A DNA stretch of 64,000 nt from Hyperoplus lanceolatus (Eukaryota; Chordata; Actinopteri; Uranoscopiformes; Ammodytidae), in NCBI GenBank assembly GCA_026929865.2, contig CM049403.1:3551501-3615500 (forward strand), given 5' to 3'. The number at the start of each line of letters is the position of its first letter. Positions within the stretch are counted from its first letter, which is position 1. Of the stretch, positions 11,084 through 25,800 are shown in pieces. The notes under the pieces were generated by a model that had not been told where the DNA came from, ran no database searches, and worked only from the letters and a program-made list of their open reading frames with translations. The position numbers and the translations under genes are program-made.

Positions 11084-13556
11084 AAAGAAGATGGAGAGCT
11101 GCGCTGTGGTCTGTCTGTGACAGCTGGAAAGGATTCAATGTCTCAGTGACTATCTAAAGAGGAGTATTTTGGGACAGTGTCGGAGTCCCAGATTTGCAGA
11201 TAAGCTGATACTGCTTTGCGGCTTGACACTAGTTAGGCCTGTCGGTGGCTTAAGCTGCAGCCACAATCTTGAACCAATCATTTCCATTATATTTTGTGGC
11301 CACTCCCTCATTTTAGAGGATTTCCATCAATGTGACGTTATGTCTGTAAAGCTATAGTGCGTAACTTTTTCATATTAATGAATGTCGGTTACATTCAAGC
11401 CATCAGCAAACGCGTTGACACAAAGTTGATTAAGCCTTATCAGTTCCACAAAACTCTCTTGCGCCCAAGAATTGTTTCAGTTGTTGATTCCTCTGCAAAG
11501 AAAAAACCTGGATGTACAGCACAACAGAAGGTATAAAATCCATGTGTCAATCACGAAGGATTGCCTCATGTAGATGCGCCGACAGGGCTGTTGTAATTAA
11601 CCAGAATTCCTTATGGGGGGCGACAGAAGTTACTCACTTAACTTTAAGTACCTGTTGTGCGTTCTAAAGCTATACAAAGCTGTTCAGTAAAAGAATAGTT
11701 AGGTATGTGAAGTATTTTTTATTGAATATTTCAAATTGTCAAACTATTTCTTTTAAGGACTTAACTGTAGCTTTGCATCAGTAAGTGCATTTGGCTGATT
11801 CCCAACATGAAAAAGGCCACAGTATGCAAGTGCATACAATAAACAAGGGGATCAATTCACTGCTTCACTCCACTGTAAGTTCACTTCAGTCATTTCTTCC
11901 ATTTCCTCTTGGGTAAAGAGTATAGTTGGTGGCAGCCTTTTCAGATACAGTACAGTGAGCAAATGAATGATGCCTGTGTGTGATTTTAAACATTTTCTAT
12001 TTAACCTGTTTTGTTACACATATTACTGTACAATCAAATAAACACAACGTGCCTTTTACCTCTCTGATTTTCATTCCTCATTAATATTAGTATATATTTA
12101 TTTTGTATTCTGTCAGAGTTTGAATCTTTTGGATTATGTGAACTATTTTATGACGACTGACGGTTTGACAAGCTCTGTGATTGGCCGGATAGTCTGTGCC
12201 ATCAAAGACCAAAGAGGTAAAGTTCCTATCATTATTTATTCTTTATTTCTCATATGAAGATCTTCCCTTAATTTAACATTTTTGCCCAATTTTTTTAATA
12301 ACCAGTCTAATATCTGGAGGGATTCAGTAAAGCCATATTATAAATGTTTCAATAACAACAGTATGCTAAAACTTTACCACAAACAATTAAAGAAAAAGAA
12401 AGGTTTTATAATTCCCTGATGATCAATCCTCTTTTTATCAAACTATGTATATATTTTGTGAATGAATGGCAGTAATATGGTTGTTTATTGATGGTGCATT
12501 GAGGTACACCAATTCTGTTTGAAAGCAGGGTTTTATCCTGTGTTATTCTATGTACATGTATTCAACATCCTATGTGATGACAAAGAGCACTTTCATTGAA
12601 CATGACCTCAGATACTTTACAGTAAAAGTCACATATTATTATCAGTTTCAGATTCAGATTTGTAATTTGGGATTCTACTAAAAAAAACTTAATATTTCTC
12701 CAGTGTGATTGTATGGGAAGGAGGGACTGAAATGCCATTGGCCACAAATGTGTCGTTTTTTTTTCTTCCTTTCTGATAGGTAGTTTGGAGAGGATGGGTA
12801 TTTTATTTCTGATAGTTTGCCACATTCATCAACATGCACACTGATAAATCAATGAAGACAGCTTATCTACTGATATAGGACCAGTTTGCAACTTCCAACT
12901 ACACAGTAAAGGCAGGACTGTGGCCACTAGAACTGGTCTCTGCTCAGCAAAGGTTTTGAAAACAGCATAAGTGTGCGTGTGACACGCATGCCACCCATGC
13001 ATGGGCAGGGCACCGTGCCCCACCAGATTTTTGATATTTGATTTTGTTTATGTGTAGCTATGTAGTTTCAATTATCTATTTATAAGTGTACCATGTTCTT
13101 AGTAATGGCAGAATTTCATAAATAAAGCTTTTTTTAGCAGGTTATTTGACTAGTAGCCCCAATAGCATTAGCAAGTGCCGTGGTCATCTGTCCCTCAGTA
13201 AAGTTGTTAAGCATCTGGCTGACAGAAAGATATGTTGTTTTGCTAATTTTACTATTCATCTTAACTGAAATAAATGCTGACTTCTTCCTTTATGCTCCAG
13301 AATGCTTGGATTACATGTCCCTTCTGTTGTTGGACCCCATCAGAACTTTGGCTTGCATGGCGCATGTCAGCACTGTTCTAGGCTGTGTGAACCCGCTCGT
13401 GAAAACAGACATTGTAATGGATACTAAAATGATTTGAGGATTTTTGATTACACATACTCTTTGCATTGGTTTTAATTTATATCACATGCCATTCATTCAG
13501 GTTTGTGATGGCCACCCCACTCTAGGTCTGTGTGTTGATTGGAAAAAGGGATTAAA

Positions 13557-13558
<2 letters not shown>
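11084..13558. other. Intergenic sequence between kcnmb2 and mep1b
   Basis: AT-rich with candidate polyadenylation signals near 11838 and 12037. No ORF with conserved residues and no transposon with clear ends was recognised. Confidence 0.4.
12037..12042 (+). promoter_or_regulatory. kcnmb2: Candidate kcnmb2 polyadenylation signal
   Basis: AATAAA within caatcaaataaac, about 1.74 kb after the kcnmb2 stop. Another AATAAA is at 11838-11843. Neither can be chosen without transcript data. Confidence 0.3.

Positions 13559-13593
<35 letters not shown>
13559..13593. repeat. (TG)n microsatellite
   Basis: About 17 TG units. Confidence 0.95.
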
Positions 13594-13594
<1 letters not shown>

Positions 13595-13833
13595 TAACTC
13601 CCCTCCCCTGCACCAGTGTCTATCCAGGGCTACAATACTTACTTGAGCTAATCATACAATATTCAATTAATAATTAATTTGACTGCTGTGTTATCTCCGT
13701 CACATTGAGCCATAAAAATGAACACAACATGCGAATGTAGTGCAGCATAACAGTGATCCTTCTTCTGTACAAGAAGAAAGCAGCAACATTTATTCAGACA
13801 GAGCAGAACTGAGACAGGTGAAACAGATACAGT

Positions 13834-13868
13834 GTGTGTGTGTGTGTGTGTGAGTGTGTGTGTGTGCG
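13834..13868. repeat. mep1b: (GT)n microsatellite abutting the mep1b start
   Basis: GT repeat with a GA interruption, ending in gcgtgcag, 13 nt before the mep1b ATG (context gagccATGg). The terminal cag could be a splice acceptor for a 5' UTR exon, with the repeat acting as its pyrimidine-poor neighbour, or the repeat may lie in the 5' UTR itself. Confidence 0.9.
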
Positions 13869-13881
13869 TGCAGTTGGAGCC

Positions 13882-16800
13882 ATGGCCTTAAGGTGGATGA
13901 TTCTGTTGTTTGGCCTGGGACTGGTAAGCATTGGTATCAAACATTAACAGCATTATTGTACCTTCACTGCGAAACACATTCAGCTCTAGAAAAAATTAAG
14001 AGACCACTCCAAATGTTCAGTGTCTCTTGTTTTACTATCTATAGGCATTATGTTTGAGTAGAATGAACATTTTGGTTTTATTATATAAACTACTGACAAC
14101 ATTTCAACCAAATTGTAATAAATGTTTTGTCATGAAGAGCATTTTCAATAAGTAATGTATATGAAGATTTAAGAAAAATCCAGACCGGTCTCTTAATTAT
14201 TTCCGGAGCTGTACATCAGTTCAACATTGAGTTGGCTTTGAAATGTCAGATTATCCTGTAGCGAACCAGGTCATCAATGTCCTCAACTGATTGATTGATT
14301 AATGTGCTTTTCAATGTGTTAAACAGGCAGCCGCTAAGCTAACAGGTGATACAGGTGGGTCATATCAATGTTTTTCATGTTTAATTGCTGTGAAAAGGTG
14401 GGGGGCAAAAACTGTAGGATTTTAGACAAAGTGAGAATATTTCAAATACTGTAGGGGAGAACGGGGTAATTTGTCACACGGGTAGGTTGTCACAATCATT
14501 ATATCTCGGAACCAGAAGGCGCTGTCTGTTAAATTTTGGTATGTAAATATCCAGAATTGGGATCAGAGGTCATCTACATAGTCTTGCTTGGAGTTAGACT
14601 GCTGCATTTGAGGTGAGAGGACTGTTAGTGTTTTTCATGTCAAATTGAAAATATTTAGCTCCTCAGTATTTTACTTCTAGGCTTTTACACAATGGGTTTA
14701 TAACAAAACACTTTTTACCCTAAAAAAGTGTGAAGGGTAAGCTATAGTTTAGATTGTTTGTAGCACGCTAATTAGTTGTCAGATGGTTGTTGACCTTGAT
14801 ACTAGCAATAAATTCCAGTTGGGGTTGGTCGTAACATTTTTTGGGGGGTTGGTTGTCACATGTTATCCAAAGGGTGCAGCCAGGAAAAGAACCCAATAAC
14901 AAAAGAAAATGTCAAGCTGTATCCTCACTGACACCCCAGAGAAGGAGAGAATTGAGCAGGAAAGGCAGCTAGCATGCAAAAGAGAAAAAGGGCAACAAAA
15001 TCAAAACGACCCAGTGCATCCTAAACTAGACCAGTTGCCAAGGCTACTGCACCCCAGTGCACTCCACCCCAGCTGGGGAAGAAGAAACAGAAGAGAAAGA
15101 GACAGGAGGAGGAATCTTCATCAGATGAAGAGGATAGTTTGTGTTTGGTTTGTATGGAAACATTCTCCAGCACCCGTTCAGGGGAGGTAAGGGAGAAGTG
15201 TTGTATGTGCAACCAGTGGGCACATAAGCTCTGCTTAGTTAGAGTGGGCAGACCCTACATTTGCCATCACTGTAACTCAGATAGTGAATGTGTGTATCCT
15301 AGTTGAGTAGGCTATTATTGTTGGACCTATTTGTTTTGTTCTTTATGTTGTTACATACAGTAGGTTGGTCTTAATATGGATTTCCTTTTTGTTAATTCCT
15401 TGCTCATTTTGTGTTAAGATGCATAAAGTTATGTAGGCCTATTTTTCAACTTGACAATGAAATTAAACTTTCAAATGTAGTTCTGCTTTCTTGCCTTCTT
15501 TTTAAGATTTTTCCCGTAAAGATAACATTGTGACAAACAACCACATAGTGTGTGACAACCGACCCCTTGATGGGGTTGGTTGTCACAATGTGTTAGAGTG
15601 TCTTTGATGGTAAATTTCTTCTTTATTACAATAAGTTAGAAAAAGTGAGGGGTTCACATTTCAAGCCAACACCTTAAAGCCACTACGAGTAACATGGCAC
15701 GTTGGCGTCCCCTTTGGACAAAAGCGGTAGTATTTTTACGACACCCGCTGTCGCAAAGCTGTTTTCTAGCTCGTGCCAGGCACGTGAGTGTGAACTGAGA
15801 AGGGAGCAATATAGTGCATGTCCGTGTGTTGAAAGTGTGAGGACTCTTTTCGGCTCCGTGAGAGTGGTTTTGACACTGCATCAACTAATGCCAGTCACTG
15901 CCACACGCACCTGATTGCAATGAGTTGATGCAGCAGTGTCACCTAACTACTCTCTCTCACGGAGCTGAAAGATTACGTGTCCGACTCCTCACAGAAAGCG
16001 AATGAACGATAGACGGCAGTTAGTATGGATCACGATGAGGTAATGTGTTTATGTTGTTGTAAATAATTACTATTTCAGATAATGGTTATCTGATGATGGT
16101 GAAGCAAAGCAAACTTTGTGTTAGTACCAACCGCTCATTCATTTAGGAGTAAACACTGCAGTCTAGTTTCGCTCTCGTGAAATTGTATACACGTTGCTTG
16201 GCAACGCCCTCGTCCCCCCCCCCCAGCCTATATCACTCTCCCTTTTAGCTTTTCTTCATTGCATTTTCTTTTTTTCTTTGATGGTTCAGCTCCGTTATCA
16301 GTCATTATGACGACAAACAACTGTATCAAACAAGGCTCCCGCTCCCCTTCCCTCACCTGGAGGGATAGGCTTCTCAATTCACGTTGCTGCGCCACACTGA
16401 AATCTGCGACCAATACGGATATGTGACCATAGAGCTTGCACGAGCGAACCGAAAATCGGACTGGGTGTGCGACCAGACCAAAAGCAGTAATAAAAACTAT
16501 TTAAAAACCTCTTTCTTTGCACTGATGGTCTCGTTTGCTGTTAAAGGTAATTTATGATTATCAGAGGAAACATGAGGCTGTTTAAAAGATATTTAAATGT
16601 TACTCGTAGCCGCTTTAAGCTTCAATTTAATGTAGGAATGACTATTGAAAGATGTTTAGGTGATGAGCAATTCTCACTAGAGTAAAAAGTGTGCCTACTT
16701 ACCCCGGTCCATGCTCTAACTAATGCACCTGTGACTGTTTGGCTTTTAATGCATGATTTATTTCATTATTATTATTATACAGGATACTAACCTTACTTTA

Positions 16801-19800
16801 AAACCTGCTGTAACCCTTTTTTAAACAGCATAATATTATTTATTCTTTATCTGCAGAAACGGATGTCGACGAAGGCCGCGACTGGGACATCTTTAACATT
16901 AATGAAGGTCGGTGCGTGGTTGGCTCATTGTTACTGTTCTGTTATCACATGTCTAAGAGGATGTTCATTAACTAATACACTTTACCCTGGTCAGCCCTCT
17001 GAAAAGCTGCAACAGATACACGTCTGGGTGAAGACGGCATTGGTGTAATAATCTGTACAGCTCCGGGGAAAAACTAAGAGACCAGTCTGGATTTCTCTTA
17101 AATCTTCATCTCTACATTACTTATTGAAAATGCTCTTAATGACAAAACATGTATTAGAATTTGTTCGAAATGTTGTCGGTAGTTTATATTATAAAACCAA
17201 AATGTTCATTCTACTCAAACATATGTTTATAAATAGTAAAACAAGAGACACTGAACATTTGGAGGGGTCTGTTAATTATTTCCAGAGCTGTATATGCCAA
17301 TATGTAATTTATTCATTTCTATGTATTTTCTATATCTCCTTTTTATACTGTATGATGTATTATATGGACCTGTGTCTGCAATAAAAGCTTCATTATTATA
17401 TTATTTATTTTTTTACCTCTGCAGAGGCCGGACTGGACCTGCTGGAGGGAGATGTTGAACAGAACGTAAGCTAGTGTGCACGGAGACCGAATACCTCTGA
17501 CTGCTCTTCAATAATCTGCATATCGTTAACCTCATTGCATAATTGCCTAAGTCATATTTTTAAGGGTTATAGAGTAGGGTAAAGTAGCTGTAGAGTAGAT
17601 GTAGAATAGAGTAGATGTAGAGTAAAAGTAGAGTAGAGTAAATATGATTTAGGCAATTATGCTATGAGGCTAACAATATGCAGGCCTATTTGAGACGCAA
17701 AGCCATTATATAGGCTATGTATATTCATGCTGATGGGACATTTTGAACATGAAAAAGATGTATTGTTAACAAGTTAATGATAGTGACAGACCGTATACTT
17801 ACCTAGTCACAGATGTTACAAATATTCAAAGTGCGAACAAACGAACAAACTTTGTGATTAGATAGTTTTTTTCTGATTTCATTACTATTGAATGCTTGTG
17901 GATGATGAGGTTTTAGCAAGAACAATATTGTTGTTCTCTCAAATGAAATGATCATGGCATTTAAAAAGATCATATCATATACGCATAATTTGCATGCAGG
18001 AATCAAAGTAATTCCACTATACTGAGAGGAACTGTTTCATAGAACTACAAGCTTGCGTATTACACATTTTCTACTAGAAGACAATATCCAAATGTGCATG
18101 CCAATCAAAGAGAACTAGCAATTTAGAAATTCAAGGTTACAGTTAAAATACAGTGGGTAAAGTTGTTCCTTTATCCATCTGTATCACGTTTTTTTCTCTT
18201 GTGTCTTTCATTCCCATCAGACATTGGCCAGGAACTCCATCATAGCCGATGAATACCGCTGGCCAACAAGCATTCCCTACTACCTAGAGGACAGCCTGGG
18301 TAAGACTGTCTGACTGTTATGGGCACCATGGTACTATGGATACCAAATTGCACCAAATTCAGATTATCTTTCATTATGTTTCTTAATGTAGACATGAATG
18401 CAAAGGGAGTTATCCTGAAGGCTTTTGAGCAGTACAGACTGAAGAGCTGCATTGACTTCACACCATGGAAGGGAGAGCAGAACTACATCTCTGTCTTCAA
18501 AGGGGACGGGTGAGCCCTGCTTTAAACCACTGTGATCACTTCACATAGGCATCTTCTCTTTAAAACAAGACTAAACTACATCTTCTAACATGCCTGCTGC
18601 TTGAGCTTATCTTGGCACATGAAGTCACAACTTATGTCCACGCAAACTCTGCATCCTTAAAATAAACTACATGGAACTTTGAAAAATTGCCCGTCTCGCC
18701 TGGACGTAAAAGAGCCTTTAGTAACCAATGCATCTGGCCTCCCCTCTGTGCAGATGCTACTCCTATGTAGGTAACCGGCACGTAGGGAAGCAGAGGCTCT
18801 CCATTGGTAGAAACTGTGACCGTCTGGGAACCGTAGAGCATGAGTTCCTTCACGCTTTGGGCTTCTGGCATGAGCAGTCCAGAGCTGACCGAGATGACTA
18901 TGTCAACATCATGTGGGATCACATTCAACCTGGTAACACTTGTACTTATAAAACTTATAGTAACTTAAGGTGAGACACTGCTTTCATCACATGTATTCTT
19001 TCATATTTTTTTTATCTTTATTAATACAAGTAATCCCAACGAGACACGGCCATTATCTCAACATTAGTTTTTTTTCATGACGACATATACAAGTTAAACA
19101 TTTTACCCCAATTCAAATGCAGTGTCTCGACTTTGTACAATATATAATAAACTCTTTACCAAATCTATTCTCTCCTGCATGTTGCTCCTAATGCGCACCT
19201 GCTATCTATTAAAAAAAGATGTCCACACAAACACGGGCAGTAATTATTAAAAACAAAGTGCTGTATCATTCCTGATATCATTAGCCTCTTAGCATAATTG
19301 CCTAAATCATATTTACTCTACTCTATTTTACATCTACATTTACTTTTTGTTAGCCTAATAGCATAATTGCCTAAGTCATATTTTAAGGGTTATAGAGCAG
19401 GGTAGAGTGGATGTAGAGTAGATGTAGAATAGAGTAGATGAAGAGTAAAAGTAGAGTAGAGTAAATATGATTTAGGCAATTATGCTATGAGGCTAACAAT
19501 GTTCTTGTTTTTTCCTCCCCTCAGGTAAAGAGCACAACTTCAAGACATACGACGACACAGTGTCCAGTGCTCTAGGTGTTCCATATGACTACGGCTCCGT
19601 CATGCACTACAGTAAGACCTCCTTTAGCGTGGGCTCAGAGGCCACCATAGCCACCAAGCTACCACACTTCACGGATGTCATCGGACAGAGGATGGGCTTC
19701 AGTGCCAGTGACCTCACCAAGCTCAACCGCCTCTACAACTGCAGTGAGTCAGCTCCGCCTCCACTCAACTAATACACCTAGACAGCCCTCGTCAGAGCCC

Positions 19801-22800
19801 CAAATGTAATACTTTTTTGGTAACACTTTACATTAAGCGTACATTAATTAACTGTTGCTCAATGCTTAGCTAATGATAGTAACGGTTAGTTAATGCATAG
19901 TTAATGCCTATTAAACATTAATTAACTATAACTAACAGTTAGTAAATGCTTGGTTAAACATGAACTATGCTTAGTTTACTAATTAGTTAAACCATTAACT
20001 AAGCATAACTGTTAGGCAATGCTGAGTTAATTCTTATTCAACATTAACTAAGCAGGTGTTAATGGTTAGTTAACGGTTAGTTAATGCTTATTAAGCGTTT
20101 ACTAAGCATTAACTAACCATTGATTAATGTACCCTTATTGTAAAGTGTTACCATTTTTTAATAAAACCCTAAATGTAAGGCCGATTGTGTTAACAAAATG
20201 CTGAACCTATAAAAATCTAACATCTTCCATAATGTGATAACTGACCCAAAATGTAATAAATTGTCACATTATGGGTAAAAAAGTTATTAGGTTTTGGGCT
20301 CAGCATGTGTTACGTTATCAACCAGTTATTACACTTTTGGGTTTTATTACATTTTTAATACATTGTTACATTTGGGGTGGTTGTTACATTTTAACAAGGC
20401 TGCCACAAACCGTTACAGTGGACACATTGTCTGGTACAGAGGGAAGCCTCTGGCAACACCTACCATGCAGGCTACAATGTAATTAAAGGTTCAGTAAGCG
20501 CAATGGTCAGTTTAGTTAACTTCCTGTCAGTGACTGCAGTTAGCAGTCCCTTCCCTCGTCCCTACATCACCACATTAATGCACTGTGGTCTTAAAGCAGC
20601 GAGTTATCTAGCATCATCTCAGATCCAAAAGTGTGATAAAACATGATAAAAACCATCAAAGCAGACATTGGGAAGGATTTTTACCTGCTCCGCCATTGTA
20701 GGTGTATACACATTCACCCATATGTTGCTCTGCATGTGCACCTGCAGTGAGACGGGTGCCGGTTTGTAGCATTCTCTCTTCTGATTGGTTAGCAGGTGTG
20801 GTATCCCGAAAAGTTTATTTGCCGATTACATGCTGAGCGGGTGAATGAGAGATCGGCTTTATGAAACGCGCTCACTATATAAGTGATCACTGTATGAATA
20901 AAGAGCGATTTAACACTTATATTAACATACATAAATCGCTTACTTCACCTTTAACCAACTGTTGTGTCTAAGGTAAAACAATTCATACCATGTACTTAAT
21001 AAGAGCTGCTTCACGCTAATTAGGACAGACAATGTCCTCCTGTTGGATACGTTTACATCCACAATACAATCAATCAGCAGGTGCATCTTCAAGTATTATA
21101 TATCCTTTGGAATATGACAGATTCTAAATGCTTTTTGGTGTCTGCAGTCAGTGATGTAATATCAAAGTATGCTGACTATTTTTGGGAAAGTCTTCATGTT
21201 GGTATGTTGTTTGAACCAAGCTAAACATTGCAATTACTAGCTTGGTTCTTTTTGAAGAAATCATTCTTGAAAAGGACCTGCAATGATTGTTACAATATTG
21301 TTTAGTTTCTTTATTAAGTCAGGTATGCAGTCTTTGCCACCATCATAGCAAAACAAAGTGTTATACAAATGTATTATTTTATGTATCATCGGGCTTAGCT
21401 TCAATATGCCATGTATATATGTTCTCAAAATGTTGTACAAATAAATGTAACTACATTACACTTTTACAAGATATGGCACAACAGCCTTATGAAGTCTGAC
21501 GTGAAGAAAGCACTTAAAAAAACATATTGTTCTCTATGCGAATTATCGGCCAATCATTTCCGATCATGTAGCCATCCAAAATGTTTTCGGGCTTCATTTC
21601 AGTTCAATGTTGTTTCATGAAATATTTACGTTCTTCTGTTATCTTGTACGTTAGCAGCCTTGTTTGGCATTTTTGGTTTTGTAGCAAGATGAAGGTCTAC
21701 CTGCAATAACACTTCCTGCATTGTCATCAAGGACATTGAGTCATATCTTGTTAATGTTAATCAATTATTTCATGTAGAGCAAATAAAACAACGGATATGT
21801 GATAAGATATTTGACCAAAGGTGTCCTTTATCAAAACTCTTACGTAAGAAGGTTCCATAAATAGTCATTGAGACATAACAACATAACAATCCTCACTGTT
21901 CTATGCTGCTGTTTGTGGATTGGGAGCATGAGTGGGTTGCCTTGAGAATCTTACTCACCTGTACTCATTTGATATGTGTTGACAACAATGAAAACAATAT
22001 TGAGAAAGAGAAAGGTAAAATACGTTGTGTTTATGACAGGACAATTTTTCTCACCCACAGCCCAGTCTTGTACCTTTGTGGACAGCTGTGACTTTGAGGA
22101 GGAGAACATTTGTGGGATGATCTCAGGTCCGGGCAGCAGACAGTGGGAACAACACAGTTCTGTGAGCGGAGGGCCTCAGAGCGACTTCTCCAACATGGGC
22201 CAATGCAAAGGTGACTGATCACTTTAGCCTCATAGCATAATTGCCTAAATCATATTTACTCTACTTTTACTCTACATCTATTCTATTGTACATCCACTCT
22301 ACCCTACATCTACTTTTCGTTTGCCTAATAGCATAATTGCCTAAGTCATATTTTAAGGGTTATAGAGTAGGGTAGAGTAGATGTATAATAGAGTAGAGTA
22401 AAAGTAGTGTAGAGTTAATATGATTTAGGCAATTCTGCTATGAGGCTAACGACATGCATGTTATATGGTGCTGCAGCCTGGACCTTTTTTTTTTTTATTA
22501 ATTGGAGACTCTGAACACGTTCAGAGATGCCAAATATTTTGCAAAACATCAGTAACTCTCAATTTTACAAAAAAACAAACAAACACATTTTAGATGAACA
22601 AGTGAAATAAAATGTACAGCAAAGTACTAATCACACTGCAGTATTGTTCCTATAGAAAACATCAAACGGTAGATATTATTCAACAGGATGAGCATTTTAC
22701 AGACAAACAAAAAGAGAAATGTTGACAGTGAACACGTACACACATGTCCAGGAAGCAAAATGAAATACAAGCGAATGAGTTCTTTCTCTCTTATCTAGCC

Positions 22801-25800
22801 TAACACACCTGTAAACACCTGGGGCCTCATTTATAAAGCTTTCTACGCACAAAAACCTTGCGTAGACGGCAGAAATGTGCGGTCAAATGTGCGGTGGCAA
22901 AACGGTGGTATTTATAAAAGAATTCTTTGCGGAGAAGTGTGCGTATTCCCACGCAAACTTTTGACCATGCGTAGAGCTCATGCAAGGTTTTGCTGACTCG
23001 GGGAATCAGCGACACTTAATGGCAACACCACGAAATAAAGCTCAGTCATCGGAAAAACACACATATCCTTGGCACCCAATATATTTCATCAATTATATGT
23101 GCGTACCTATTGTTGCGAATATAGGCTACTGTTGTCTATGGCATGCAGTAATGATGTAGGTTGATTTACTTAACAAGTAGGTTTATAGCCTACATATTTT
23201 GGTTAGATTTTTAAATTGAATCTTATAGTTCTACTCTATAATAATATCATATACATCGGGAGGTGTGTCCCTGAGTGGCCAGCGGGAGAGCAAATAGTCT
23301 ATATTTTAGGCTGTGTGTAAAAAGTAGTTTTGTACAAAGTTAAGGCCAACCATATTAATTAAAACTAAATATTTCGTTAGATAAAATAATTTTATGAATT
23401 TAGCAAATTATTTTATGCATCTCTTTCCCATAACAACTAACCCTGGAAGTTTAAACTATAATCTGACATTGTTGGAAATGTGTTGATCTCGTGGAAGGGA
23501 AACAATGCGTTGGAATAGACTATATAGGCTAATGCATTATTTCACTTCTCACAACACATTTTATATAGGCCTACACATATCCTACAGGTTCACTACTACT
23601 TGATATTTCATAAAGTACAAAGTTGGGCAAAACAGCTAAACAAAGACTATAACGACTGGCACAGTATGTGATCAGCGCGTGCATGTGTGTTTGTGTTTGT
23701 GAGGCAGTTACAGCGACGCATGGCACGGGCTTTCTTCCTTCCCAGTCGCTTTCTTTGTGGCCGGTTACCTCCCTTTTTTCCTCATGTCAGTCAAAATGCT
23801 GTGCTTATTAAGTGTGTTATCATATTCAGGAGCTATTTAGCATTCGCCATGTATGGTAGACTGTGGGATGAAACTGGGAGGTGAAGTGGGATGACACCAG
23901 GCGGAGATCGTCCGCGCACAATTCACCGCAGGTGGGTAATTATAAAGGGAAGATTGCGTGCAACTGTGCACAGCACAGTTTTATAAATCTCAACTTTTTT
24001 TTGCGCAGCACATTCTTGGCTTTGTGGAAACGCAATGTTTTGGGAAGGTTTCTACGCACACCGTTATAAATGAGGCCCCAGGCCTTGATGTCTGAACACA
24101 TTTGAAATCAAAGGCGCCTGAGGGGATTTTTAACATAATCTGTACAAAGTACATATTGACAGTAAAGATATATTGATTAAAAGTTCCACGTTTAAAAAAT
24201 AAATACCAATTAATGAGGAGGATTTATTAGATGCAATTGAGAGAGGGTTTCTTTTATTGTTATAAAAAGTTATAAAAATGATTGTCTACAAAGATATGAT
24301 ATTTATGTCAAAGCCCCAACAACGATGCACTAGTGTTATGGATGGCAAAAGAGAAAGAATCTAGAATCCCTGTGGATTTGTGTTGTTAGTCCAGGCTACA
24401 GAAGAATATTAGGGCCACATGTAACACCTTCTTGGTTTAGCAGATTTAAATTTCATTGGAAGACAATATTCTGGGCCAGATTGTTAGGCTAGACCACTAG
24501 AGCAGGATGGATGATTAATGAAACAACACAGTAAGTTTAGTTTTATGATGTATTATTGAAAGATTTATCTATAACAATAGAGATCTTCACTTTTCACATA
24601 TCTTTCTGACACAATAGAAAAAAACCCACATATAAACAAATAAATCACATAAACTTGGGCCCAAGTAAAAAAAAGAATAAAGAAAATGTACCCCGGGGTA
24701 TTTTAACTCAGACCGTATGGTGTTTATCACACCAATAAGTTATGAAAGTTCCGTGTACAATTCTCGTCGCACGGTATGCAGAAGTAGCCTGGTGCTACCA
24801 GACCATCGTACTTCATTTCATTTGTACAGAAGGTCTAGCAGTGCTGTAATTGGCAAACGATCACTCATGGAGGCGGGTGTCTGTTAAAGTTTAAATCTAT
24901 TGGATCTTCCCAGTGCCACTCTGGATTAGCCAACCAATCGCATAACGTTTGGTCGTCACGTGTGTCATGAGCCGGCTTCTAGCAACTGAAACTGGAGCGC
25001 GACTTCGACGTCATCGTTCTCAGCCACTCGCTCTGTTCACTGATTGGACCGGCTGTCGAATCTCCGGCAAAAGTGGGAAATGGGCTGTACACCCAGACTG
25101 ACTACTGAAGGGAAAATAAAATTTGGCCGGAAGTAGGCGGGCGGGCGGAGCCAGGCTAATGCAGAAGAGTAGTGGTGTGCGAATCCCACCACTAGTGCAG
25201 TGCATTAGATAACTCACAGTCCAAAGAATTTCAACTCAATTTTTCATCACAGTGGATCCTGGTTCAGTAGTAGCTCGCCATCTTTGGACTGGATGTGGAT
25301 TTCGAACATCAAAAGAAAACCTGACCTGTATAAGACAGCCAGAATAACATTCAAAAACCTGCATTCAAATTGCTTATTTAGCAGTCAGAATAATTCAAAA
25401 CTACATTAAATTGTCTTCATAACTCATGTTGCATGTATCACTTTACCAGTGCAAACATTCAGTAATTCACAAAAAGAAAATATTGACGAGGCATTTCTCT
25501 AACCAAAGGGAAAAAGAACACACTGGGGCTCTCCCGCAGCATCAAAATGGTGTCCGCGTGGCGGTGCGAAACAACTAAAGAAGGCAAAAGCCTCTATTAA
25601 GTAGGCTACATTTATCACACAGTTCACAAAATACATCTCAATGCACACAACCTCTTCAACATTAATCTAACTGGTATTGCTCTCATAAAATGTGAAAAAC
25701 TAATTAACTACGTCGTGTAGTAATTTTTACACTCTCATATAGACAGGCTTAAACAGCGGCCATTGCCGTTAGCATATGTTTAGCTTCACACGTTTATGAT

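Noticed and set aside
12100-12222. Possible exon ending caaagaccaaagag|gtaaag
   Set aside because: No matching acceptor, no conserved protein sequence and no place in either neighbouring gene.
21976-22218. Reading mep1b exon 9 as a separate small gene starting at 21976
   Set aside because: The acceptor at 22060 and phase continuity with exon 8 show the upstream codons are intron read-through.
17525-22450. Repeat P copies as a CRISPR-like or tandem array
   Set aside because: Only single dispersed palindromic copies kilobases apart; the organism is a vertebrate.
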